A DNA stretch of 64,000 nucleotides from Phycisphaerae bacterium (lineage in GTDB: Bacteria; Planctomycetota; Phycisphaerae; UBA1845; CAIVHJ01), in assembly GCA_022072405.1 (NCBI GenBank), contig JAJVHX010000007.1, forward strand, positions 124,001-188,000, read 5' to 3'. This document shows positions 1-8,057 of this stretch, one piece after another. Under the pieces are notes generated by a model that worked only from the letters and a program-made list of their open reading frames with translations, made no database searches and was not told the origin of the DNA. Position 1 is the first letter of the stretch. Each line of letters begins with the position of its first letter. The translations under genes were made by a program, and so were the position numbers.

Positions 1-603
1 GTGGTCAAATTCGGGCGCTGCACGCCGATTTTATTTTTTCCTGGGAGGTGGATCGGTCGTTGGTTGGCGGAGCGGGAGAGTCGGCTATATGCTCAGCTCA
101 GCGATCTGCCGCAGGTGCCGGATTATCGTGGACGTCTGGGGGAGTTTGGATTTATTCACGTTTTTGTTCCCGGTGCTCCACTGAAGAAGGGGCAAAGGGT
201 CAGTGATCAGTTTTTCGCGGAACTGCAGCAATTAATCGCCGCACTGCATGGGCGCGATATCGCCTACGTCGATCTGGAAAAGCCGGAAAATATCATTGTG
301 GGCGAAGATGGCCGGCCTTATCTGATCGATTTTCAGATTTCCTGGGATGGTCACCGCGACGGGCTTCTGCCGGTCAGTTGGCGACGGTGGTTGACGGATC
401 GGCTGCAGGAGATGGATCGCTATCATCTGCTCAAACACCTGCGGCGTAATCGGCCGGACCTGCTGCCGGGATATCTGAAGAGTTTACCACTTGAGTTGCC
501 GCCGCATATCCGTTGGCATCGGCGGATCACCCGACCGTTGCAATCCATCCGCCGTGGAATACTGCACTATCTCGATCCTCAGCACCATCACGACCCGAAA
601 TAA
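1..603 (+). CDS. WaaP/RIO-like kinase, 5'-truncated by the window edge
   Basis: This is the C-terminal 200 residues of a small protein-kinase-fold phosphotransferase resembling lipopolysaccharide (Kdo/WaaP) and RIO-like kinases. The catalytic loop is seen as YVDLEKPENI (about residues 89-98, D91 and N97) and the metal-binding DFG equivalent as IDFQ (D110). The VKF at the very start may be the beta-3 strand with the ATP-binding lysine, so the ATP-binding lobe is cut off by the window and the GTG at base 1 is probably internal. The usual HRD histidine is Tyr here. The substrate cannot be told; sugar, lipid A-type or protein substrates are all possible. The gene is convergent with the next one and ends just before a strong bidirectional terminator. 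Confidence 0.75.
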   Translation: MVKFGRCTPILFFPGRWIGRWLAERESRLYAQLSDLPQVPDYRGRLGEFGFIHVFVPGAPLKKGQRVSDQFFAELQQLIAALHGRDIAYVDLEKPENIIVGEDGRPYLIDFQISWDGHRDGLLPVSWRRWLTDRLQEMDRYHLLKHLRRNRPDLLPGYLKSLPLELPPHIRWHRRITRPLQSIRRGILHYLDPQHHHDPK

Positions 604-647
604 ACCAACACCACTTATAAAAAAATGGTGCCAGTGGGGATGAAAAA

Positions 648-675
648 AAAGCACCCGGTTCGACCCGGGTGCTTT
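648..675. terminator. Bidirectional rho-independent terminator
   Basis: An 8-bp GC-rich stem (GCACCCGG, 651-658, pairing with CCGGGTGC, 665-672) with a 6-base loop is flanked by A and T runs that extend the pairing by three A-T pairs. It lies between the stop codons of two convergent genes, so it can terminate both transcripts. Confidence 0.85.
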
Positions 676-701
676 ATCAAACGTCAGATCATCCGGAGGG
701 A

Positions 702-3623
702 CTATCCCGCGCAATCCACGTCAGTCGTCGGACAATCCAGATCACAGAAATCATCGCCTTCGCAGCAGTAGAAGATCGTGCTGCAGATATCCTCATTCGT
801 ACTGCCGCATTCCGAAGTCACCGCCCAGGCGCATTCGCCTGCATTGCATTGTTCGATCGTGCAGGCGATTTCGTCATCGCAATCCACCGGTTCGGAACAG
901 CCCTCATCGACAAAGCTGCAATCGTCCGGACAGGTAGATTCATCCTCGCCGAATTCCGTATCGCAGAAACCGTCGCCGCAAAAGGCTTCCGTACTGCAAT
1001 CCTCCGGGCAGGTGAATTCGTCTTCGATACTGCTGTCGCAGAAGCCGTCATCGCAGTGGCCGCTGTCACCGCAATCGACATCCTCCTCCGGGCAGCCGGA
1101 ATCGCAGAAATCGTCGAATTCGCAGCAGTAGCCGAATTCCTCGATACCGCCGGTGGCTTCGCAGATATCGGCATTGTCGCAATCCGGATCGCCGGAAAAC
1201 GGCTCGACGAAATAGCATCCGGTGTTACAGATCCCATCATCTTCGCAGTTGCCGAAACAATCGGGATCTTCGGGGCAATCGGGATCGCACTCGAAGGTCA
1301 GATCGCACTCGGCGAAATAGCAGTCGGGATCGTCATAGCAGAACTCGTCGCAGAATCCATCCTGCGGGCAGCTTTCGTAGCAATCCGGATCGTAGGGGCA
1401 GTCCGGATCGCAATCAAACGTGACATCGCAGGCGAAGGGATCGTCGCAATCGGGATCATAGTAACAGGAGTCATCACAGAACCCGTCTTCGCTGCAGAAG
1501 GCGCAGTCGCTGTCTTCGGTCCAGCAGTCGCTGCCGTCGCACCAGCCGTCGCCGTCGCAACAGTAGTAGAAATTGAAGCAGATATCCTCGTTAGTCGCAC
1601 CGCAATCGATATCGGGCGATTCGCAGCCGAAATCGCACCAGCCGTCACCGGACGTACAGAACTCCTCGATGACGCAGTCGGGGTCGGTGGCCGGGCATTC
1701 CGGATCACAGAAACCATCTTCCGGACAGACCTCGGCGTAGTCACCACAATCCGGATCGAAGCCCAGGCAGGTGCTGTCGCACATACCGTCAAACGGGCAG
1801 TCGGTGACGAAGATAAACCCATACGCGATGGCCGAGCGACCGTCCGCAGCGGAAACGTTCAGTACCGGGTAATAGATGCCCGGAGCGGATGCCAGGAAGA
1901 TCGGGCTGGCGGCGGACGCATCGTCGAGTTTCGCCAGTGTGGAAATATCACCGGCTTCATCACTGACCAGCCATTCATAACTGACTGATTCTTCTGCACG
2001 GCAATCCACCACGATGGATTCCAACGACACGGGGCTGTTGGTCAGTACGAAATAAGGGCCGTCGAAGGCGGCGTAAAGTCCGCCGAGGCTGCCGCAGGCC
2101 GAGAACGACTTGAAGTCGAAGGCTACCCGGCCGGTGTCATCCGCCACATAGAGCACCACCTGAATGATACCTTCATCCAGCGCTCGCAGAGTGGGATTTT
2201 CACCGAATGCAGCCTGGGCACTCAGTTCGGATTCGCTGTCGAACACTTCACCAGGCCCCTGCACCACATCCCAGCCGACGTACACATTGCCCACCGCACC
2301 CTGCACGGTGTAACCCAGTTCGGTGGTTCCACCCGGGGTGAGGGTCGTGGCATCGGCGACGATTTCAACCTGCAATCCCTGGCCACCGGTGGCGCCGCCC
2401 ACGTTGATTTCGGTGCTGGCTTTGAGTTCATAATCACTGTTCAGAACCACCAGCAGAGTGACCAGATAACTTTCCTCGCCGGTGTATGTATGGGTGACCG
2501 TCTGACCCAGCGTGGCATCGCCGTCACCGAAAGCCCAGAAGTAAAGTGCATCCTCCGGCAGATTGGCACCGATCGCCTCTAGCGTAATTTCTTCACCCAC
2601 CGCCGGGTTGGTATTGCTGGCTTTGATCAGCAGCGTTTCGCCCAGTACCGCGACCACCTGTGAGGTGGTGGTTGAACCGACACTGTCGGTAATGGTGACT
2701 TCAAACTCGAAGGTTCCTTCGCTCTCGGCACTGTCGCCGATCATCGCACCGCCGGGCACCTGGGTCAGTTCCATGGTCTGGCCCGAAAGCAGCGCCCAGG
2801 TGGTGGTATAGGGCGGCACTCCGCCGTAACCAACCGACGAACCGATGAAGGTTGTGCCATTGTTCGCGGCTGGGCGGGTATTGATATAGCCATCCACACC
2901 CAGGGCAAATTCTTCCTCGGTATCACTGAATTCGTGATCAGTAAATCCGTCTACTTCTTCAACCTGCTGGGCGTCGCACAGTTCCTTACTGGCCCGGGCG
3001 GCATCGACCAGCGGGCTGCTGCAGAAGTTACGAGTGCTGCCGGCGGCGCATTCCGCGACCATGCCCTCGAGCACGACACCGAGGTTCTGCAGCTCGTTGC
3101 AGAATTCCAGTGATTCGGTTCCATTCTGTTGGCCATAGCGGCGGGCCGAGCTTTCCCGATCAACCGTGAAAGTGGAGGTGGAACTGTTTCCCTGACCATC
3201 TTCATAGGTACCGCGGGTGTAGCCGAGGCTGTCGTTGTAGGCGAAGGTGGTCGTACCGCCGTCGCTGTCACGGGCCGCCACCGGGTTGCCGTTTTCATCC
3301 AGCTCGATAATGATTTCTTCGCCGTTCTGCGTGGCGATGGCGACCTGTTTGAGGCTGCCCGTGTTTTCGCCGAAAACCGCCACCTGATCGCAATCCCCGC
3401 CGGAAACGCTGCTGGCGATCAGGTCATTATCCGGATTATCATCGTTCTGAACGATGACATCGGAGGAGGTGCTTTGGCAGGAGGAGGTACTGACAGTTCC
3501 ACCGCCGCCGTTGTTATCATTGCCACCACCGCCGCCGCAACCGGTCAGCCCCAAACCCAGGATGGCGGTACAACAACACCACCAGCCTACGGTTTGCCAG
3601 CCTCGTCTTGGAACTCTCTGCAT
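702..3623 (-). CDS. Secreted lipoprotein with PKD-like domain and Cys-rich DGFCD repeats
   Basis: The protein is about 973 residues. The start at 3623 is preferred over the ATG five codons upstream because AGGAG lies just before it. The N-terminus has Arg residues, a hydrophobic stretch and a lipobox (LTGC) followed by Gly/Asn-rich linker, so it is probably lipid-anchored outside the cytoplasm. A PKD-like segment (FWAFGDGD, then HTYTGEESY) lies near residues 355-400. From about residue 607 to the end it consists of roughly a dozen Asp/Cys-rich repeats of the form DGxCDxxC(x)nDPDC. The spacing and acidity recall calcium-binding, disulfide-bonded Lin12/Notch-type repeats, but homology is not established. 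A module beginning NEDIC-x5-YCC occurs twice. The function is unknown; surface adhesion or matrix binding is an inference. Confidence 0.85.
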   Translation of the reverse strand: MQRVPRRGWQTVGWWCCCTAILGLGLTGCGGGGGNDNNGGGGTVSTSSCQSTSSDVIVQNDDNPDNDLIASSVSGGDCDQVAVFGENTGSLKQVAIATQNGEEIIIELDENGNPVAARDSDGGTTTFAYNDSLGYTRGTYEDGQGNSSTSTFTVDRESSARRYGQQNGTESLEFCNELQNLGVVLEGMVAECAAGSTRNFCSSPLVDAARASKELCDAQQVEEVDGFTDHEFSDTEEEFALGVDGYINTRPAANNGTTFIGSSVGYGGVPPYTTTWALLSGQTMELTQVPGGAMIGDSAESEGTFEFEVTITDSVGSTTTSQVVAVLGETLLIKASNTNPAVGEEITLEAIGANLPEDALYFWAFGDGDATLGQTVTHTYTGEESYLVTLLVVLNSDYELKASTEINVGGATGGQGLQVEIVADATTLTPGGTTELGYTVQGAVGNVYVGWDVVQGPGEVFDSESELSAQAAFGENPTLRALDEGIIQVVLYVADDTGRVAFDFKSFSACGSLGGLYAAFDGPYFVLTNSPVSLESIVVDCRAEESVSYEWLVSDEAGDISTLAKLDDASAASPIFLASAPGIYYPVLNVSAADGRSAIAYGFIFVTDCPFDGMCDSTCLGFDPDCGDYAEVCPEDGFCDPECPATDPDCVIEEFCTSGDGWCDFGCESPDIDCGATNEDICFNFYYCCDGDGWCDGSDCWTEDSDCAFCSEDGFCDDSCYYDPDCDDPFACDVTFDCDPDCPYDPDCYESCPQDGFCDEFCYDDPDCYFAECDLTFECDPDCPEDPDCFGNCEDDGICNTGCYFVEPFSGDPDCDNADICEATGGIEEFGYCCEFDDFCDSGCPEEDVDCGDSGHCDDGFCDSSIEDEFTCPEDCSTEAFCGDGFCDTEFGEDESTCPDDCSFVDEGCSEPVDCDDEIACTIEQCNAGECAWAVTSECGSTNEDICSTIFYCCEGDDFCDLDCPTTDVDCAG

Positions 3624-3669
3624 GGAATCTCTCCTCATGAATTAGATTGGATTAATCTGCTAAGAGATG

Positions 3670-3739
3670 TGCTCAAAATTTGCTCAACTCTCCCATTCTA
3701 TTGAGCACTTTTGCGGTGTTAATTTGACGCAATTGAGCA
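3670..3739 (-). promoter_or_regulatory. Cluster of four TGCTCAA/TTGAGCA heptamers
   Basis: Two copies of TGCTCAA (3670-3676, 3681-3687) are followed by two inverted copies TTGAGCA (3701-3707, 3733-3739). The second and third form an inverted repeat with a 13-base spacer. The cluster lies 47-116 bases upstream of the Cys-rich lipoprotein start. The rest of the gap 3624-4049 is AT-rich with no credible gene; a weak hairpin (ATCAGA/TCTGAT, 4053-4073) overlaps the stop of the next gene. A transcription-factor site is inferred. Confidence 0.4.
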
Positions 3740-4049
3740 GCGTCGTCAAGGTGTCAGAGTCGTACTTTAATTGCCCTGCATGATTTACATCATCATCATC
3801 CTTCGTGAAACGGGACTATTACAGGGCCATTATTTCCTTATCATCAAGTCGCCAATCAGGATAAATATTGTGGCGCTTCGAGAAACTGATCCATCTGGAT
3901 CAATTTCCATACCATTACTTGAATGCTAAGTTTTCTATAAATTATCTGCCTTACAAGGGTTGAAATGTAAAATGACCAGAACTCGTTATGGAATACTGCA
4001 CAGGTGGTATTACCCAGCCTGGTGAAAAATTCACAAAACCGTGAGCGGA

Positions 4050-5225
4050 TTAATCAGATTTAATTAGTCTGATATTAGCCCAGTCGGCGTGGTCGGCGAT
4101 ATCGAGATCGTCGCCGGGTTCAACGAGGAGGGTGAGTCGGGAAATTCCGGCTAGGCTTACGGAGATTGCTAGGGGTGGATCGCGGCCCGTGAGCAGCCCG
4201 CTGTTAAACAGTTCCTGGTTATCACCCATGACGCGGAATACAACCGAGCCATGTGGCCGAACGGCATCATCCACACCGATGGTCGCCTGCAGTTGAGCGT
4301 AGGATTCCGTCAGCGTGTATTCCAGCCGGCTGGTCGCACGCACGCCGATCCCCCGCTCGAACCCGACGCCATTCATACGTAACGACTGGTTACTCACGGA
4401 ACGATTCAGACGCATCGGCCAACTGATATCCAGAAAATGATCGTTTTGTTCCCGGGGAGCAGGCAGGTCGCTCAGGTAGACCACCCGGTCGTTATTGAGT
4501 TGTAATGCTGTTACCTGAGTGAGGGGCAGGGTGATGAACTGATCCGGACTGATTTCGACTTCGATATTCTGAGCATCAAGTCGGCGGATCTGTCCGGCGA
4601 GTCGGCTGCGGTCGGTGAGCACCAGGTGCGTGGTGGAGTGCGGCTGCGAATCACCGCCCGCCAGCAGCAGCGCTGCGGTTTTATCATATTGAAATTCGAC
4701 GGTGCGATTGGGCAGTTGAAAACGGCCGCTGGTCGGCCCCAGGGCGAGCAGCGTTCCGCTGACCGGCACGGTGCTTTTGTCGCGGATCATCCATAACGTA
4801 TCACTGGTGGAACTGGGGGCGGTGGAGAAATCCGGCGCGGGCAGCTCGCTTCGGGACCAGGCGATGCTCTGCAATTCGCGCAACGGCCAGGCCGCCTGCG
4901 GACTGAACGGGCAGTTCAGAACCAGTTGTGATTCGTTCGCTTCTATTATTCTGGCTTGAAAAAAAGAGCCGTTGTGCATTTCGATCCGTAACGGATAAGC
5001 AACGGTATCCGTTTCGGCGACGGGATGATCGGGAAAAGCGACTTCGAGCAGATCGGTCATCAGCCAGGAACGGGACTGCCCATCGATCTCCAGCGTGATC
5101 TGACCCGTTGCGACGGGGCTTTGCCATGCTCCGCTGATCGCCGGGCCGTCGAGCGGGGTGACCAGCACGCGCAGCGGAACGATCGGTATGAGCGTCATCA
5201 GTGTCGCCAGCCATAGCAGCATCAT
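4050..5225 (-). CDS. Exported NPCBM-domain protein
   Basis: This 391-residue protein begins with a hydrophobic segment that could be a signal peptide or anchor. The central region is beta-rich and unrecognised. The C-terminal third (about residue 255 onward) looks like an NPCBM/NEW2 module: it has an N-terminal LNRSVSNQSLRMNG stretch, GVGFERGIGVRATSRLEYTL, a VGVDDAV-like turn (IGVDDAV) and FRVMGDNQELFNSGL. Such modules in planctomycetes are usually carbohydrate-binding or cell-surface domains. It is the last gene of the long minus-strand array and starts 3 bases after the stop of the gene before it, so it is probably translationally coupled. The substrate is unknown. Confidence 0.75.
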   Translation of the reverse strand: MMLLWLATLMTLIPIVPLRVLVTPLDGPAISGAWQSPVATGQITLEIDGQSRSWLMTDLLEVAFPDHPVAETDTVAYPLRIEMHNGSFFQARIIEANESQLVLNCPFSPQAAWPLRELQSIAWSRSELPAPDFSTAPSSTSDTLWMIRDKSTVPVSGTLLALGPTSGRFQLPNRTVEFQYDKTAALLLAGGDSQPHSTTHLVLTDRSRLAGQIRRLDAQNIEVEISPDQFITLPLTQVTALQLNNDRVVYLSDLPAPREQNDHFLDISWPMRLNRSVSNQSLRMNGVGFERGIGVRATSRLEYTLTESYAQLQATIGVDDAVRPHGSVVFRVMGDNQELFNSGLLTGRDPPLAISVSLAGISRLTLLVEPGDDLDIADHADWANIRLIKSD

Positions 5226-5228
5226 GTA

Positions 5229-6263
5229 TCATTCCTCTTTGGAGAGCTGTTCATAGTATTGTTCGATCAATTCGCGATAGTGTACCGGGAAACTCTGTTG
5301 CAGCGACTGCATGATTTTTTCGCGTTCCTGGGGCGGCATCTGACCCCATACTTCGCCCGGACGCGCGTTGGGTGCAGAGTGCAGTTGTGTCGGTCCGGCG
5401 GCACCGGTGGGTGTGGTGGATTGCCGGGCGGGGCTGGTAGGTGTCTGCTGGGCCTGCGAACCGGCCCCGCTGGAGCTGTTCTGTTGCGACTGCTGCTCCT
5501 GGTCTTTGGCTTGGCGGATCAGGTCTTCGAGCAGCAGAAGGGCCTGGTACTGGTGGGTCTGTGTATCCAGATTGATTTCCCCATGATCGAGTCGAGTGTA
5601 CGCCTGGTCCATCTGATCCACCACGCCGGAAAGGTCGCGTCGCGACAATGGCGGCTGGTCGAGTAATAGCCGGGCGGTATCGCGCAGCTTTGATTCCGCT
5701 TCGGGGAAATGTTCCAGAAAATATTGCAGCGCGGATTGGGCCGTAGTGGTGTCGCCGCGCTGGGCAGCCACATAGCCATACATGAACCACAGTTGATCAG
5801 CGAGGAGGGTGTAATGGTTCGGGTCGCGCTCCGGTTGCAGGGCGAACTGCAGAATCCACTGGGCCTGGGCCAGTTGCGATTGCTCCAACGCCGCCTGAGC
5901 CAGAATCGCAGCTGCATGGGCGCTGAGGTAGGGATCGTCACTGCACACCAGCGGGGTTAGGAGGCGGATGGCGAGGGAGTATTCGTGATTGCTGAAGGCG
6001 TCTAGTCCCGTCCGGAAGCGTGGTTCGAGTAGGCTGAGCATCTCCGGAATAAAGGTGGGGGGTGCTGAATCCGGGGCCAGTTGCTGCCACCGGGCCTGCA
6101 CAAAAGCGAGCTGTTCCGGTGCAAAACGGGCAGAGGATTGCGGCAGCGATTCGATGAATTGTTCAATCACCTGTCGGGAGGTAGGGGCAGCACTCTGCGA
6201 GGGGAGCGATGAGGTCCATCCGGAGATGATGTAAAATAAAATTATGATGCTGGCGTGTTGCAT
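5229..6263 (-). CDS. Exported TPR-like helical protein
   Basis: The 344-residue product starts with a hydrophobic N-terminus compatible with a signal peptide. It continues with alpha-helical segments rich in Ala, Gln and Leu that resemble degenerate tetratricopeptide repeats (for example LLTPLVCSDDPYLSAHAAA and AQRGDTTTAQSALQYFLEHF). A low-complexity Gln/Ser/Ala/Pro linker occurs near residues 250-290. It is six bases downstream of the coiled-coil gene and three bases upstream of the NPCBM gene. Helical-repeat proteins commonly accompany MoxR/VWA operons (BatE in Bat operons is a TPR protein), so a scaffold role is inferred. No enzymatic motif is visible. Confidence 0.65.
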   Translation of the reverse strand: MQHASIIILFYIISGWTSSLPSQSAAPTSRQVIEQFIESLPQSSARFAPEQLAFVQARWQQLAPDSAPPTFIPEMLSLLEPRFRTGLDAFSNHEYSLAIRLLTPLVCSDDPYLSAHAAAILAQAALEQSQLAQAQWILQFALQPERDPNHYTLLADQLWFMYGYVAAQRGDTTTAQSALQYFLEHFPEAESKLRDTARLLLDQPPLSRRDLSGVVDQMDQAYTRLDHGEINLDTQTHQYQALLLLEDLIRQAKDQEQQSQQNSSSGAGSQAQQTPTSPARQSTTPTGAAGPTQLHSAPNARPGEVWGQMPPQEREKIMQSLQQSFPVHYRELIEQYYEQLSKEE

Positions 6264-6269
6264 AATATT

Positions 6270-8057
6270 TTAATCCGGTTGATCCATATTTTTGAACCCC
6301 TGTTCCGTCATACGATTGTGCATTTCTTTGGCCAGTTCCAGCACTGTTTGTTGTTTGTTCGTCAGCCAATCGGCGGTAGCGGAGTTGATCGCCGGCTGGT
6401 GACGGACTTCACGTGTGCGGTCGAAGATGCGTTCCTGGAGATTATAAAGTAATTTTAGTTCGGCGGAGGAGGGCAGCAGCGGTGGTGGGGGCGGTTCACC
6501 AGATTGATTCTGCTGATTGCCCTGCTGGTCGCCGGGTTTGGCGGGGCTGTTTTCAGGCTGAAGGGCGGAGTCGATCGCTTCCAGGATATCATTGATACTG
6601 TCGATAATTTCCTGCTGAGTCAGTTGCGTCGTGCTTTCCAGCAGGGCATTCTGCAGCCATTTCGCCACCTGCTGCATATCGTTCTGAACGCCGGCGGCGA
6701 GATGGTGCAGCACCAGCGTGGTGCCATCCTCCATCAGTAATTGGACGGCCTGACCGGCGACATCAGCCAGGGCGAGTTGATCGCGGCCTAACTGCTCCGC
6801 CTGCTGCAGATCAGTGCGTCGCGGATCGGTCGGCCAGCGCTGCTGTAATTCAATGGTTTTTTGCCGGATCGCCGTTTCTTCATCCCGCAGGCGGGTGTAG
6901 AGCTTCTGCAATTGTTCCAGTTTGGCCCGCTGTTGTTCGCGGCGCAGCTGGTCCAGCTGTTCCTGCAGGCGTTGCTGGGCTTGGCGGAGTTGTTCCAAGG
7001 CCTGCTGCTGGGCGGACTGAGCGGTGTCGGGCTGTTGTTGCTGCAGTTGTTCGCCGGCTTGCTGCATCTGCCCGCCCGCCTGCTGAACCTGGTCGCCGGT
7101 GGCTTGAGTCTGGGCGGACTGCTCGGCGGCCTGCATTTGTTGGGCGAGCTGCTGGGCGGAGTCAGCCAGTTGCTTTTGAGCAGCGCTGAGGGCTTGCAGA
7201 TCAGCGGATTCATTCTTTTTCTTGGTCAGCTTGGCGAGGGCCCGGCGGAGTTCCTGCAGAGCATCTTCCTGTGTGTCACCGGCGAGGGCCCGCTGGCCAT
7301 TTTGTATATCCTGTGCGGCTTGTTGCATCGCTTTCTGGGCAGCTTGTAATGCCGACTGGGTTTCGTCCTCGCGCTGTTCTTTTTCCAGCAATTTCGCCAA
7401 TTGTTCTGTTTCGTTGGCGAGTTGCTGCTGAGCGGCGGTGAGTTCGGCATCGGCACCCGCGGCTGCTTCGGCGGAAGCCTGGGTCCGGGATTGCAGCTCC
7501 TGCTGAGCGGCGATCAGTTTTTCCAGCTTCTGGGCGGTGGCGGTGTCGAGCGGGGTATCGCCTGTATCCGCCATATTCTGAGTCTGTTGCTGGACTTGCT
7601 CCTGGTCGCGGATCAGGGCGCTGGTCTGGGCCAGCCACTCCTGCAGTTGTTTGATCTGGTTCTCCCGGTCGGCAGATTCATCAGGCTGGGCCACCAGCTC
7701 GGTCAGCACTTCGCGTAAATCTTTCAACAATTGATCCTGCCGGGTCAGGGCGCCGGATAGATCGCTATCGGAACTCAGCATGAGCACCAGTTGATCCACC
7801 CGTTCGCGCAAACCGAGCTGGCTCATCTGCCGCAGAGCGGCTTCCAGTTTTTCCGCCTGCTGGGGGTCGGTCGTGCGCAGTTTATCGGCCAGGCGGAACA
7901 TCTGGTCTTCCAGACGTCGCAATCGATCGCGCACCATTTCCTCTTTGGCGGCCAAGGGTGCGGCAGGTTGAGTCGTGGTCTGGGCAAGTAATGTGATCGG
8001 CCAGCCACACAGCAATGCCATCCACAGAGCTGAGATTTGCCAGGTCTGCTTACTCAT
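6270..8057 (-). CDS. Exported Gln-rich coiled-coil protein
   Basis: The 595-residue protein has a signal peptide (hydrophobic ALWMALLCGWPITLLAQ) and then an almost continuous coiled coil extremely rich in Gln, Ala, Leu and Glu, broken by a Pro-rich patch near residue 515. No catalytic motif is seen. Its start overlaps the end of the preceding DUF4175-like gene by 8 bases, showing tight coupling. Genes of this kind, encoding long Gln/Ala coiled coils, sit beside DUF4175-like proteins in planctomycete MoxR operons. A periplasmic structural role is inferred. Low-complexity composition makes homology searches unreliable. Confidence 0.7.
   Translation of the reverse strand: MSKQTWQISALWMALLCGWPITLLAQTTTQPAAPLAAKEEMVRDRLRRLEDQMFRLADKLRTTDPQQAEKLEAALRQMSQLGLRERVDQLVLMLSSDSDLSGALTRQDQLLKDLREVLTELVAQPDESADRENQIKQLQEWLAQTSALIRDQEQVQQQTQNMADTGDTPLDTATAQKLEKLIAAQQELQSRTQASAEAAAGADAELTAAQQQLANETEQLAKLLEKEQREDETQSALQAAQKAMQQAAQDIQNGQRALAGDTQEDALQELRRALAKLTKKKNESADLQALSAAQKQLADSAQQLAQQMQAAEQSAQTQATGDQVQQAGGQMQQAGEQLQQQQPDTAQSAQQQALEQLRQAQQRLQEQLDQLRREQQRAKLEQLQKLYTRLRDEETAIRQKTIELQQRWPTDPRRTDLQQAEQLGRDQLALADVAGQAVQLLMEDGTTLVLHHLAAGVQNDMQQVAKWLQNALLESTTQLTQQEIIDSINDILEAIDSALQPENSPAKPGDQQGNQQNQSGEPPPPPLLPSSAELKLLYNLQERIFDRTREVRHQPAINSATADWLTNKQQTVLELAKEMHNRMTEQGFKNMDQPD

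Noticed and set aside
656..670. tRNA T-loop-like GGTTCGACCC
   Set aside because: It is part of the bidirectional terminator stem-loop; no acceptor or anticodon stem surrounds it.
669..1988. 439-codon plus-strand frame opposite the Cys-rich lipoprotein
   Set aside because: It is antisense to the repeated DGFCD codons; its translation is a low-complexity Ala/Ile/Val-rich product and it overlaps the terminator at its start. The minus-strand protein has a signal peptide and domain structure.
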